Shown one piece after another: positions 26,478-34,409 of a DNA stretch of 39,899 nucleotides. This DNA is from Rhodospirillales bacterium (GTDB lineage: Bacteria > Pseudomonadota > Alphaproteobacteria > Rhodospirillales > CAMCUA01): the NCBI GenBank assembly GCA_947470575.1, contig CANITX010000007.1, forward strand, positions 1 to 39,899. Reading direction: 5' to 3'. Under the pieces are notes generated by a model. That model was not told the DNA's origin, ran no database searches, and worked only from the letters and a program-made list of their open reading frames with translations. A program made the position numbers and the translations under genes. The first letter of the stretch is position 1; each line of letters begins with the position of its first letter.

Positions 26478-27217
26478 GCAATCGACAGCGCCTGCTGATC
26501 ACCCGCCCAACCGACGACGCCGAGCCCTTGACTCGTTTGCTGCGTGGCATGGGCTTCGAATGCCTGGTTGAACCGATGCTGACCATCGTTCATGAACCCG
26601 GCCCGGCACCGGACCTGACGGGTGTGCAAGCCTTGTTGATGACCAGCGCCAACGGCGCGCGCGCCTTCGCCTCGCGCTCATCCGAACGCCGCCTGCCCGT
26701 GCTGGCCGTCGGCAACGCGACGGCGCAAGCGGCGCGCCAGGCCGGCTTCGCCCAAGTCGACAGCGCGGGTGGCGACGTCGACGACCTAAGTCGCCTTGTC
26801 AGGGCCCGATTGGACCCTGTGGCCGGCGTGCTGTTGCATGTTGCCGGCAGCCGGGTGGCAGGCGATCTGGCCACCCAGCTCGCCGATGCCGGCTTCGCCT
26901 ATCGCCGCGAAGCACTCTATCGAGCCGAGACGGCACAAGGCTTATCGGCGGCAACGATAGCGGTGATGACGGCAGGGATCATCCACGGCGTGCTCTTTTT
27001 TTCTCCCCGAACCGCTGCAACCTTTGTAAGGTTGCTCGATAAGGCCGGCGTCATGGCGATGGTCGCGCGAATGGATGCCTTCTGCCTCTCTCCAGCGGTG
27101 GCCGAAGCGACGCGCCCGGCGCCGTGGCGACGGTCGATGGTGGCCGAACGCCCGGACCAGGATTCCTTACTCCTCACCGTCCAGGCAGCGGTGTCGGACG
27201 AGCCCGCCCGTCGCTGA
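26474..27217 (+). CDS. hemD: uroporphyrinogen-III synthase
   Basis: A 247-residue two-domain protein of the HemD fold that cyclises hydroxymethylbilane with inversion of ring D. HemD is poorly conserved. Supporting pieces are L-L-I-T-R-P near the start, L-L-M-T-S-A-N-G-A-R-A-F, V-G-N-A-T-A-Q-A-A in the hinge and F-F-S-P-R-T-A-A-T-F in the second domain. A 4-bp overlap with hemC (ATGA) and position in the heme operon make the call secure. The C-terminal tail is rich in Pro and Arg. The next gene starts 19 bp downstream. Confidence 0.93.
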   Translation: MSNRQRLLITRPTDDAEPLTRLLRGMGFECLVEPMLTIVHEPGPAPDLTGVQALLMTSANGARAFASRSSERRLPVLAVGNATAQAARQAGFAQVDSAGGDVDDLSRLVRARLDPVAGVLLHVAGSRVAGDLATQLADAGFAYRREALYRAETAQGLSAATIAVMTAGIIHGVLFFSPRTAATFVRLLDKAGVMAMVARMDAFCLSPAVAEATRPAPWRRSMVAERPDQDSLLLTVQAAVSDEPARR

Positions 27218-27236
27218 ACACGCCAGGAAAGCCCGC

Positions 27237-28493
27237 ATGGCCAGAAAACCAAAAATAGCGACCGAACCGCCCGAAGCCGCAACGCAAACGGCCCCGTCCG
27301 CATCGCCTATCCACGAGACCGCATCTCCGGAGCCAACCGCAGCCGAAACCACGGCAATGCCGTTGCCGCCGCCTGCCGTCGCTGCACCATGGCGTTATAG
27401 CTTGGGCGGCATCCTCGGCGCCGTTGTCGCCGCTTCTATTTTGGGTGGCGGTGTGGTCGCCTCCTGGCCCGTGTGGGCGCCCCGACTGGCGGCGCTGCTA
27501 CCCATCGCCATGCAGGACCCTTTTTCCGATACGCGCATGATCGGCATCGCCGATCGACTGGCTTTGCTGGAACAACGCCTGGAGACGTTGCCCAGCGACA
27601 ACCCAAATACCAACGACGGCAAGCTCGACGAATTGGCCGCCACACAGCAACGTTTGACGGCTGAAGTCCGGACTTTGGTATCGCAAGTCGATAACCTACG
27701 GCAGTCCGTTGTCTCCGTGGGAACCGACACGCGTCGGCCGGACGAAGACACTGCCCTAGCGACGCGGCTGACAGCCATCGAACAGGCCGTGCAGGCCTTG
27801 TCGATCCGCCTCAATGACGGGGCCGCCCGGATCGCCGGTCTCGATGCCATCGAGGCCCGGTATCGGGAACAGGCCGACGCCATCGCCAAGCTGTCTAGCC
27901 GCATCGAACAACTAGCCGGGCTATTACAGACGGAACGCCAGACCTTGGCCGCGGCGACACCCCGTCTCGACTTGGCCATAGCGCTTTCCGGTCTGCGTCA
28001 GGCGCTGTCGTCGTCCGCTCCGTTCCGTCAGGAATTGGCAGCGGCCGAAAAGGCGCTGCACGATAGCGGCAGCGATACCGCCCTACTGGCAGCACTGGCA
28101 ACGCAGGCCCCGCACGGCATACCCACCTTGAGCGTACTGCGCCGAAGGTTCGAGGCCCTCGCCGCGGATATCGTGCACGCCGATGCGCCGACAGGGAGTG
28201 ACAGCTGGTTCGAACGTGTCGCCGAGCGGATCAAGGGGCTGGTTACGGTGCGCCGTATCGGTAGCCCTGAGGGCGCGTCCGACGTAGATGCATCGGTAGC
28301 CCGTGCCGAGGCCGCCCTTGCCGCCGACGAACTTGCAGAGGCCGTCGGGGAATTGGAGAGGTTGCATGGCAAGCCCGCCGACACCGCCCAAAGCTGGCTG
28401 GAGGATGCCCGGGCACGTTTAGCCGCCGAACGCACGCTGACCGAACTCGAAGTCCGCCTCGCTCGATCGGCACCCGGCGGCGGGGGCAGGTGA
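27237..28493 (+). CDS. mitofilin family (alphaproteobacterial Mic60) membrane protein
   Basis: A 418-residue protein. A Pro/Ala/Thr-rich cytoplasmic N-terminus (1-50) precedes one transmembrane segment (about 55-78), then a long periplasmic coiled-coil region (about 105-300) and a compact helical C-terminal domain with E-L-E-R-L-H-G-K-P-A-D-T-A-Q-S-W. This is the architecture of bacterial mitofilin, the ancestor of the mitochondrial cristae organiser Mic60, found between hemD and hemY in many alphaproteobacteria, where it shapes inner membrane and touches outer-membrane assembly. AGGAAA precedes the ATG. Sequence identity in the coiled coil is uninformative, so the call rests on layout, the C-terminal domain and neighbourhood. 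Confidence 0.88.
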   Translation: MARKPKIATEPPEAATQTAPSASPIHETASPEPTAAETTAMPLPPPAVAAPWRYSLGGILGAVVAASILGGGVVASWPVWAPRLAALLPIAMQDPFSDTRMIGIADRLALLEQRLETLPSDNPNTNDGKLDELAATQQRLTAEVRTLVSQVDNLRQSVVSVGTDTRRPDEDTALATRLTAIEQAVQALSIRLNDGAARIAGLDAIEARYREQADAIAKLSSRIEQLAGLLQTERQTLAAATPRLDLAIALSGLRQALSSSAPFRQELAAAEKALHDSGSDTALLAALATQAPHGIPTLSVLRRRFEALAADIVHADAPTGSDSWFERVAERIKGLVTVRRIGSPEGASDVDASVARAEAALAADELAEAVGELERLHGKPADTAQSWLEDARARLAAERTLTELEVRLARSAPGGGGR

Positions 28494-28496
28494 ACC

Positions 28497-29873
28497 GTGG
28501 GACGCAGCATCCGCTACGCCATTGTTTTCACAATTCTTGCCCTGTTGGCGATCTGGCTAGCGGATCGCCCGGGAACGGTCACGCTGCGTTGGCAAAGCTA
28601 TCAGATCGATACCTCTGTGGGCGTCCTGATCGCCGCTGTGGCAATCGTCGCGGTCGTTGTCGCGCTCGCCTATCGCTCGTGGCTGTTCATCCGAAGCGCG
28701 CCGTCCCGGCTGCGCCGCACACTCCGCGAACGCCGCCGCCGCCGGGGTTACCAAGCCCTGAGCGCCGGCATGGTGGCAGTCGCTGCCGGCGATGTCGATG
28801 AGGCCCGTCGGCAGAGTCGGCGGGCCGAAGTGCTGGCTGAGGACCCGCCGCTGACCATGCTGCTGCAGGCCCAGACGGCGCAACTGGCCGGCGACGAGCA
28901 GGCCGCGAACAAGTTCTTCATTGCCATGTTGGAGCGGCCGGAGATGGCCTTCCTCGGCCTGCGCGGCCTGTTGACCCAAGCCCTGCGCACGCGCGATCGG
29001 CCGGCCGCCTTGGAGTTTGCCCGGCGTGCCTACCGGCTGCAGCCGCGCAGTACCTGGGTGGCGGGCAGCCTGTTCGATCTTCAGGTCGGCACCGGTCAGT
29101 GGGCCGACGCCGAGGCGACCCTGGACGAGTCCGCCCGCGCCCACCTGATCGATGCCAATATCGCGCGCCGCCGGCGTGCCGTTCTCGAATATATGCGCGG
29201 CCGCGAGGCCGAGACAGGTGGCGCTTCGGACGAAGCCTTGCGCCGGGCGCGTAAGGCCAACGACCTGAGCCCAGAGTTGGTCCCGGCCGCTGCCTGGCTG
29301 GCGCGGCAGTGGTTGAGCATCGGTAAGCGTAGCCGGGCGGCAAAGACGGTGGAGCGAACCTGGGTCCATGCACCGCACCCCGATCTGCTGGCAGCCTTTC
29401 GTGCTTCCCAATCCGCGACCGACCCGTTGCAAACCATGAAGGCCGTCCAGCTCTTGATTGCCGCCAATCCGGATCATAGGGAAAGCCATCTGGCCCTGGC
29501 GGAGACGGCTCTGGATGCCCGTCTCTGGGGCGAGGCCCGCGAACATCTGGGCCGGGCTGGCGGCGGCGACCCGCCAGCCGGGGTCTGCCGGTTGATGGCC
29601 CGCCTGGAGGAAGAGGAACACGGCAATATGGAGGCGGCACGGGCTTGGCTGATGCAAGCCTCGCGCGCCGATCTGGATTCGGCATGGTGCTGCCGTTCGT
29701 GCGGCAACGTCGTTGCTGCATGGGTTCCCGTCTGTACCAACTGCGATGCCTTCGACAGCCACGAATGGCGATCCCCCCTGCATCTTGCGCGTCTTGCCGC
29801 ACCAACGGCAGCAACAGCGCTGCCGGTCGGGAATTCGAGCACCGCCCTCCTTACCAAAGAGGCGACCGGCTGA
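28497..29873 (+). CDS. HemY-like TPR membrane protein with C-terminal zinc ribbon
   Basis: A 458-residue protein with two N-terminal transmembrane helices (about 7-21 and 39-57), then tetratricopeptide-like helical repeats to about residue 385. It matches the proteobacterial HemY_N family, which is linked to heme synthesis genes but is not protoporphyrinogen oxidase. The end carries C399-x2-C402 and C413-x2-C416, a four-Cys knuckle resembling the rubredoxin-type end of LapB, followed by A-F-D-S-H-E-W. The GTG start is 3 bp after the mitofilin stop. Function is probably scaffold or quality control at the membrane; the Cys knuckle may bind zinc or iron. The FemAB-like gene starts 9 bp downstream. 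Confidence 0.88.
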   Translation: MGRSIRYAIVFTILALLAIWLADRPGTVTLRWQSYQIDTSVGVLIAAVAIVAVVVALAYRSWLFIRSAPSRLRRTLRERRRRRGYQALSAGMVAVAAGDVDEARRQSRRAEVLAEDPPLTMLLQAQTAQLAGDEQAANKFFIAMLERPEMAFLGLRGLLTQALRTRDRPAALEFARRAYRLQPRSTWVAGSLFDLQVGTGQWADAEATLDESARAHLIDANIARRRRAVLEYMRGREAETGGASDEALRRARKANDLSPELVPAAAWLARQWLSIGKRSRAAKTVERTWVHAPHPDLLAAFRASQSATDPLQTMKAVQLLIAANPDHRESHLALAETALDARLWGEAREHLGRAGGGDPPAGVCRLMARLEEEEHGNMEAARAWLMQASRADLDSAWCCRSCGNVVAAWVPVCTNCDAFDSHEWRSPLHLARLAAPTAATALPVGNSSTALLTKEATG

Positions 29874-29882
29874 GGCCGGGTC

Positions 29883-30902
29883 ATGCTTGCCCTGGTCATC
29901 GATGCCCTGGATCAAGGAGCCTGGCGGCAACTAGCCGATGGTTTCCTCGACCTATCGCTACCCCAGTCGTGGGCCTACGGCGAAGCCAAGGCAAAAGGCG
30001 GTCCCTGGCACGTCGAACGCGGCGTCTTCCGCGCGGACGAGCGGATTGCCGGAACCGTTCAGGTGTTGCTGCGGCCGCTGCCCTGGGGCCTGCCCGGGGG
30101 TCTCGCCTGGATCAGCCGGGGACCCTTGTGGCGGCAGGCCGGCGACACCCATCCCGAAGGAGTCGCTCCGCTGCTGGCAGCCTTGCGCCGGCACTACGTC
30201 GACGAGCGCGGCTACTACTTGCGGATCGCGCCGCCGGTTGCCGAGACGTCCTTTGACCTCGACCTGCTGCCGAGATTCGCGGCTACAACGTCGGCCGGCT
30301 GGGCTTCGGCGCGCATCGATCTGACATTGCCGGTCGAAACCTTGCGTGCCGGCCTGCAGCAAAAATGGCGCAACGTGCTCAACAAGGCGGAACGGTCGGC
30401 CATGGCCATCGAATGCCTGACGCCGACGAGCGGCGATGGGCATTTCGCCGCCTTCCTCGACGACTATCGGAATTTCCTGGCCGAACGCCGGATCGCCACC
30501 ACCGTCACCCCCGAACTGCTGCGATCCCTGGCGGCGGCAGCGGGCGGCACGCTCGATCTGCTCGCCGCCGTGGCCGACGGCAAGGTGCTCGGTTGGGCCT
30601 TGATCGCCCGCTGCGGCCGGACGGCCGAATATCTGGCCGGCGTCGTCAGCGATGAAGGACGCCGGCAGGGCGCCGGACAATGCCTGTTGTGGCAGGCTCT
30701 GCTCGCCGCGAAAACACAGGGCTGCACAGTCTTCGACGTAGGCGGACTGGACCCCGATCTGACGCCCGAGGGCGTCCGTCATTTCAAGGAAGGATTGGGC
30801 GGCCTGCCCTATCGCTTGGCCGACGAGATCGAGGCCCTTCCCGGCGGACCATTGGGCCGGCTGATCCGCTGGCGGGTCGGCCGGGCCCGGGCGGCTGTGT
30901 GA
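29883..30902 (+). CDS. FemAB-like / GNAT-fold peptide or sugar N-acyltransferase
   Basis: A 339-residue protein with the double-GNAT fold of FemAB-type enzymes, which use aminoacyl-tRNA or acyl donors to modify peptidoglycan stem peptides or surface sugars. Visible signatures are K-W-R-N-V-L-N-K-A-E-R (acceptor-side helix), F-L-A-E-R-R, G-W-A-L-I-A-R-C-G-R-T-A-E-Y-L and G-A-G-Q-C-L-L-W-Q-A-L, then F-D-V-G-G-L-D-P and H-F-K-E-G-L-G-G. ATG is preceded by GAGG at 7 nt. It overlaps the deacetylase gene by 1 bp (TGATG). A chromosome-borne link to the heme operon by spacing makes polar co-expression likely. The substrate is unknown. Confidence 0.85.
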   Translation: MLALVIDALDQGAWRQLADGFLDLSLPQSWAYGEAKAKGGPWHVERGVFRADERIAGTVQVLLRPLPWGLPGGLAWISRGPLWRQAGDTHPEGVAPLLAALRRHYVDERGYYLRIAPPVAETSFDLDLLPRFAATTSAGWASARIDLTLPVETLRAGLQQKWRNVLNKAERSAMAIECLTPTSGDGHFAAFLDDYRNFLAERRIATTVTPELLRSLAAAAGGTLDLLAAVADGKVLGWALIARCGRTAEYLAGVVSDEGRRQGAGQCLLWQALLAAKTQGCTVFDVGGLDPDLTPEGVRHFKEGLGGLPYRLADEIEALPGGPLGRLIRWRVGRARAAV

Positions 30903-31768
30903 TGCCCAACCGCTTGCGCCATCACTTGGCCGGACCTCTGCTCATCCTGCACCGTTTAAAAGCGGCGGCGGTGGGCAGCGGCGGTTTTCGAATATTGCTG
31001 CTGCACGATGTGCCTCCCACCGACCGGGAAGCCTTCGCCGACGTGGTCGGCCATGTGCGCCGTCACCACGGCGTGCTGAGCCCCGACGAGGCGGCGGCTT
31101 GGCTCGACGGGCACCCGCGGATAGCCATCCGGCGCGGCAGGCCGCCTTGCCTGTTCAGCTTCGATGACGGCTTCGCTTCCAACGCCGAGGTCGCCCGCGA
31201 TATCCTGACCCCCGCCGGCATTGCCGGACTGTTCTTCGTCTGCCCCGGCCTGATCGACTTGACACCCCAAGACCAGCCGGCGGCAGTGGCGGCGGGGATC
31301 TTCGACGGCCGGATCGACGGCGCGGAACTGGACCGCCGACTCAGGCTCATGACCTGGAACGAGGTCGAGGCGCTGGCCGTCAGCGGCCATACCATCGGCG
31401 CCCATTCCCTGACCCACCGGCGGCTGTCCAGGCTGCGCGGGGGCACGCTGGCCCATGAAATTCTCGACTCGGGTGCCCGCATCGAAACGCGGCTGGGGAC
31501 GCCGGTGACGTGGTTCGCCTATCCCTTCGGCGACATCGACAGCATCGACGCCGAGACCATGCGGATCATCGCCGGGCGCTACCGCTTTTGCCGCAGCGGC
31601 GTGCGCGGCGCCAACGGACGGACGACACACCCGCTGGCATTGCGCGGCGATCACATCGACCTGACGGCGCCATCCGCGTGGCAACGGCTGACGCTGGAAG
31701 GCGGGCTGGATGGGCGTTATCGCGCGGCACGCCGGCGCCTGGACGATCTGGCGGACAAAAGTCTCTGA
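30902..31768 (+). CDS. polysaccharide deacetylase family protein (NodB domain)
   Basis: A 288-residue carbohydrate esterase 4-like enzyme. The NodB motifs are intact: F-S-F-D88-D89-G (motif 1), G-A-H168-S-L-T-H172 (motif 2, zinc His pair) and F-A-Y-P-F-G-D (motif 3). Such enzymes remove N- or O-acetyl groups from chitin-like sugars, peptidoglycan or exopolysaccharide. There is no clear signal peptide, only a weakly hydrophobic N-terminus, so the substrate could be a lipid-linked or cytoplasmic-face glycan. Translation is probably coupled to the FemAB-like gene. The stop is 9 bp from that of the convergent PLP-protein gene. Confidence 0.9.
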   Translation: MPNRLRHHLAGPLLILHRLKAAAVGSGGFRILLLHDVPPTDREAFADVVGHVRRHHGVLSPDEAAAWLDGHPRIAIRRGRPPCLFSFDDGFASNAEVARDILTPAGIAGLFFVCPGLIDLTPQDQPAAVAAGIFDGRIDGAELDRRLRLMTWNEVEALAVSGHTIGAHSLTHRRLSRLRGGTLAHEILDSGARIETRLGTPVTWFAYPFGDIDSIDAETMRIIAGRYRFCRSGVRGANGRTTHPLALRGDHIDLTAPSAWQRLTLEGGLDGRYRAARRRLDDLADKSL

Positions 31769-31777
31769 CCGGCGGCG

Positions 31778-32866
31778 TCATGCCGTCCAGCGGCGAATAT
31801 CGTCACCCGTCACGCCGCTATGTACGGGCAAAAACAGAAGCCGCCGGCGCAGGCCGATAGCGACGGCATGATGCGCCGGATCGGACAAAACCTCGGGCGC
31901 CAGGTCCGGCCAGCTTTCCACCGGGCAACCGCGGGCGCGATAGCCGTCGTAAAGCGCCGCGGCAGACCCCGCCGTCGCTTCGGCCACGAAGCGATAGGGC
32001 GCGCCCGGTCCCGCGTCCAAGAAGGGGCGAAGATCGCTACGCCCGGCCAGGGCCGCCGCCCACAGTCCGGCATTGCGCCGTCGCATCACCGCTTCGGCGA
32101 CGGGATCGACGCGCGCCATCGAGGATAAGGCCAGCCGACTCGGTGCCGAAGTCTCAGGCAGGGTAACGAAAGGCGGATCGCGATCGAACTCGGGAAGGCG
32201 CCGACGGGTCGTGGCGGCACGCAAAAAGCGAGGCATCGCTGTCTGCAACAGGCGGCGGATCAGCCACGGCCACGGCGACGGCGAAACCGACGGGACAGCA
32301 AGATCCAACGCCTCCCGGGACAACAGCAGGGCGCCGTCGGGAAGGGCGAATAGCTTGTGCGGGCTGTAGAACACCGCCTCGCCCTGTGCTCCGATCCCGC
32401 CGACCGGAACAAGCACATGGGCCGCGTCCTCGATCAGGGCGGCACCGACGGCATCGCAAAAAACCCGCGCCGCCACGCCATCCGCCGGCCAGCCGAAATA
32501 ATGGACGAGGACGAACAGATCGGGGGACCGAGTTGCCGCCAACTGCCGGCAAGCGGCCCATTCGGGTTCCAGTTTTCCGGAAATCGGATAGTGAACGACT
32601 TGGGCTCCGGCTAGGCGCGCCGGGCCGCTCGACTGGTTGCAGAAATAGTCGGGCAACCACAGCACCGGATCGGCCCCGCCCATGGCAATGCGGCGTTGCG
32701 CGACCAGCCCGGCCAAGGCAAAAGCGGAACGGGAAAACCACCGCGCGCGATGGTGCCCGGCCCCCGCCGGACGCCAGGGCGCAGCCAGGGCATCGCCATC
32801 GGGTACGACAGAACAGGCCGCCGCCAACAGGCTGGCGAGACGGGGCAACGGGGCCGCAGTGCTCAT
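31778..32866 (-). CDS. DegT/DnrJ-like PLP-dependent aminotransferase-related protein
   Basis: A 362-residue protein of PLP fold type I, related to DegT/DnrJ/EryC1/StrS sugar aminotransferases. D147 in L-I-E-D-A-A-H contacts the pyridine nitrogen and K171 in Y-S-P-H-K-L-F is the Schiff-base lysine. S-G-x-A-R-L-A-G-A-Q-V-V-H-Y-P-I corresponds to the usual nucleotide-sugar-enzyme core but is divergent. The N-terminus (W-F-S-R-S-A-F-A-L-A) lacks the usual G-T-S-A-L-x-L motif, so the substrate may not be a nucleotide sugar. Convergent with the deacetylase gene, which suggests a loose functional grouping in glycan modification rather than an operon. Confidence 0.78.
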   Translation of the reverse strand: MSTAAPLPRLASLLAAACSVVPDGDALAAPWRPAGAGHHRARWFSRSAFALAGLVAQRRIAMGGADPVLWLPDYFCNQSSGPARLAGAQVVHYPISGKLEPEWAACRQLAATRSPDLFVLVHYFGWPADGVAARVFCDAVGAALIEDAAHVLVPVGGIGAQGEAVFYSPHKLFALPDGALLLSREALDLAVPSVSPSPWPWLIRRLLQTAMPRFLRAATTRRRLPEFDRDPPFVTLPETSAPSRLALSSMARVDPVAEAVMRRRNAGLWAAALAGRSDLRPFLDAGPGAPYRFVAEATAGSAAALYDGYRARGCPVESWPDLAPEVLSDPAHHAVAIGLRRRLLFLPVHSGVTGDDIRRWTA

Positions 32867-32952
32867 GACAGGACACTCATCGCCGGCACCATAAGGCCCG
32901 CGCGGGCGCCAAGCCAGTCCATCGGCCGATCCGGGCTATGCGGGCGAATGCG

Positions 32953-32981
32953 TTGACGATGACAGGCGCGCGCAGTAATTA
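32953..32981 (+). promoter_or_regulatory. promoter of tRNA-Thr
   Basis: TTGACG (32953-32958, 5 of 6) and TAATTA (32976-32981, 3 of 6) are separated by exactly 17 nt and start about 48 nt before the tRNA 5' end. The predicted start near 32988 gives a short 5' leader of about 40 nt for RNase P. Based on consensus and spacing only. Confidence 0.55.
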
Positions 32982-33028
32982 GGGCCGCAGTAAGGACGGC
33001 CACCGGGCATTAGCCCGTGGCATTCGGG

Positions 33029-33104
33029 GCCGCAGTAGCTCAGTTGGTAGAGCATCGCATTCGTAATGCGAGGGTCGGGGGTTCGAGTCCCTCCTGCGGC
33101 ACCA
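33029..33104 (+). tRNA. tRNA-Thr (anticodon CGT)
   Basis: 76 nt with a complete cloverleaf: a 7-bp acceptor stem (GCCGCAG/CTGCGGC), D-arm GCTC/GAGC, anticodon stem TCGCA/TGCGA enclosing the loop TTCGTAA with anticodon CGT, a T-arm with GTTCGAGTC-type loop, discriminator A and an encoded CCA (33102-33104). It reads ACG threonine codons. As an ANN-decoding tRNA it is a substrate of the TsaD pathway. No integrase or duplicated 3' end lies next to it, so it is not an occupied attachment site in this window. Confidence 0.97.
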
Positions 33105-33199
33105 TCCCCTTCCTCACGTATCCCAATCCACTAGCGGACGTTCCGCCAGGACCGCCATCTTGTTTGACGCCATTCCCTCGCGGCACGAGGTAAGAGAAA

Positions 33200-33225
33200 G
33201 GGGGCGACCGAGAAAGGCCGCCCCC
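33200..33225 (-). terminator. hairpin terminator downstream of the PEP-CTERM gene
   Basis: GGGGGCG (33200-33206) pairs with CGCCCCC (33219-33225) over 7 bp, with additional inner CC/GG pairing. Read on the minus strand it lies 25 nt past the PEP-CTERM stop and is followed by TTTCTCTT. A plausible intrinsic terminator for the minus-strand gene; the T tract is interrupted by C. Confidence 0.55.
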
Positions 33226-33250
33226 ATCATACAAAGCCCTAAATGTCAGG

Positions 33251-34177
33251 TCAGGCAGGGTTGCGCCGGCGAGCTGCCCCGAGAGCGACCAGCCCGAGAC
33301 CGAGCAGGGCGAAGGGCGCCGGCTCCGGCAAGGCTACCGATGTCGCCCGCACCGAACTGTCGAATTCGACGTTGAAGGTGTAGTCGCCGATGGCGTCGAT
33401 GTGGAAAACGTTGCCCAGGGTGATGTTCTGCTCGCCCGCCGGACCGGCGACACCGGGACTTTGGGCCGTCGACAGCGCCCGAGTGGTCTGGATGTGGGAG
33501 ACAGTAGCAATGGTATCGCCATCGTGGATCAGGTTGACTCGCAGGCTCAGCGTGGCCCGTGCGGTTTCGTTGGCCGCAGTGGTTTCGACCCGCACCTGAC
33601 GCAGGGCGGCAAGGCTCCACGATAGGTCGATCTCGCCGCCCGAGGCGTTCAGCTCGGCCTGCGACACGTTGAAGGTCCAGGCCATCGAATTGGCCGTGCC
33701 CGTCTGCGCCGAACCGGCCGTTCCGCCGGAGACCTGAGCACCCGACTGCGTGCCGAAATGGCCGCCCGGACCGCTCAGGATGACCGTGTTGGACATATGC
33801 GTGTCGGCGACGGCGTAATTGGTGGCCGGGCTCAACAGGGTCGGACGGTTAGCGCCGAAATAGGCATTGTCGGCGGCGATGCCCAAGGTTCCGTTGACGA
33901 TCTGCAACTGGTTGACCGTGCCGCCCGAAGTGGTGGAGGTCAACACGGTCGGAGAGCTGATCGTGCTGCCGTTCAGCGTCGCGCTGAGTTGCTGAGAGGT
34001 GAATTCGAAGCTGTTGAAACCGCCGAATTCATTGGTCAGCGAAAAAGACGTCACTTCCAAGGCGCTATACGCAAAGGCCGTCGCGTTGGCTGGCGAGGAG
34101 AACGACGTCAATTGGCTGAGTATTGCGGCACCCGTTAGTACCTTTAGCCCAAGAACAACATGCTTCCTTGACATCAT
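33251..34177 (-). CDS. PEP-CTERM sorting domain-containing protein
   Basis: A 308-residue exported protein. The N-terminal signal peptide (about 1-33: a short basic start, V-L-T-G-A-A-I-L-S core, A-N-A cleavage region) is followed by a Ser/Thr/Asn/Gly-rich beta-type body. It ends in L-P-E-P-A-P-F-A-L-L-G-L-G-L-V-A-L-G with a basic tail (A-A-R-R-R), a textbook PEP-CTERM signal: Pro-Glu-Pro, one transmembrane helix, Arg cluster. Exosortase removes this tail and anchors the protein to the surface or exopolysaccharide matrix. I placed the start at the ATG of 34177; the adjacent ATG at 34174 has better spacing to GGAG. No exosortase is in the window. A CRP-like promoter lies upstream. Confidence 0.92.
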   Translation of the reverse strand: MMSRKHVVLGLKVLTGAAILSQLTSFSSPANATAFAYSALEVTSFSLTNEFGGFNSFEFTSQQLSATLNGSTISSPTVLTSTTSGGTVNQLQIVNGTLGIAADNAYFGANRPTLLSPATNYAVADTHMSNTVILSGPGGHFGTQSGAQVSGGTAGSAQTGTANSMAWTFNVSQAELNASGGEIDLSWSLAALRQVRVETTAANETARATLSLRVNLIHDGDTIATVSHIQTTRALSTAQSPGVAGPAGEQNITLGNVFHIDAIGDYTFNVEFDSSVRATSVALPEPAPFALLGLGLVALGAARRRNPA

Positions 34178-34270
34178 TTGGCTCCAAAATCCCGAACGCC
34201 ACCCGGAGGGGCTGTAATGTTTCAAGAGACAACGCGACAGCTTGCGGGCATTCCGCAAATGTCATGGCCA

Positions 34271-34313
34271 ATAATCTCAGGACAACTCACGCTTGGCTGT
34301 GAGCTGTGTCACA
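34271..34313 (-). promoter_or_regulatory. CRP-type site and class II promoter of the PEP-CTERM gene
   Basis: TGTGA (34298-34302) and TCACA (34309-34313) with a 6-nt spacer match the CRP consensus half-sites exactly. On the minus strand GATTAT (34276-34271), a 4-of-6 match to the -10 box, would set the start at about 34264. The site centre (34305.5) is then at -41.5, the exact class II activator position. The leader to the ATG would be about 87 nt. Which CRP/FNR-family protein binds is unknown. Confidence 0.6.
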
Positions 34314-34409
34314 CAGGGCAACAGATGAGTTGAAAACATCGATGACGCAGGCAGCCGTAATTCCGCCGGACTCGCATATAACCAATAATCATAATAACTT
34401 AATGGGATT

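Noticed and set aside
28557-29930. A 457-codon open frame antisense to the hemY-like gene
   Set aside because: It has no recognisable domain or ribosome site, and long antisense frames are expected in GC-rich DNA; the plus-strand frame holds the HemY motifs.
33029-33104. tRNA-Thr as an integration site for a mobile element
   Set aside because: No integrase and no copy of the tRNA 3' end nearby; the only repeat matches the 5' end, which integrases do not normally use.
34249-34272. A sigma54-like -24/-12 element (TTGG ... GC) on the minus strand upstream of the PEP-CTERM gene
   Set aside because: The GG and GC doublets are separated by 11 nt, one more than the strict spacing allows, so it should not be functional.
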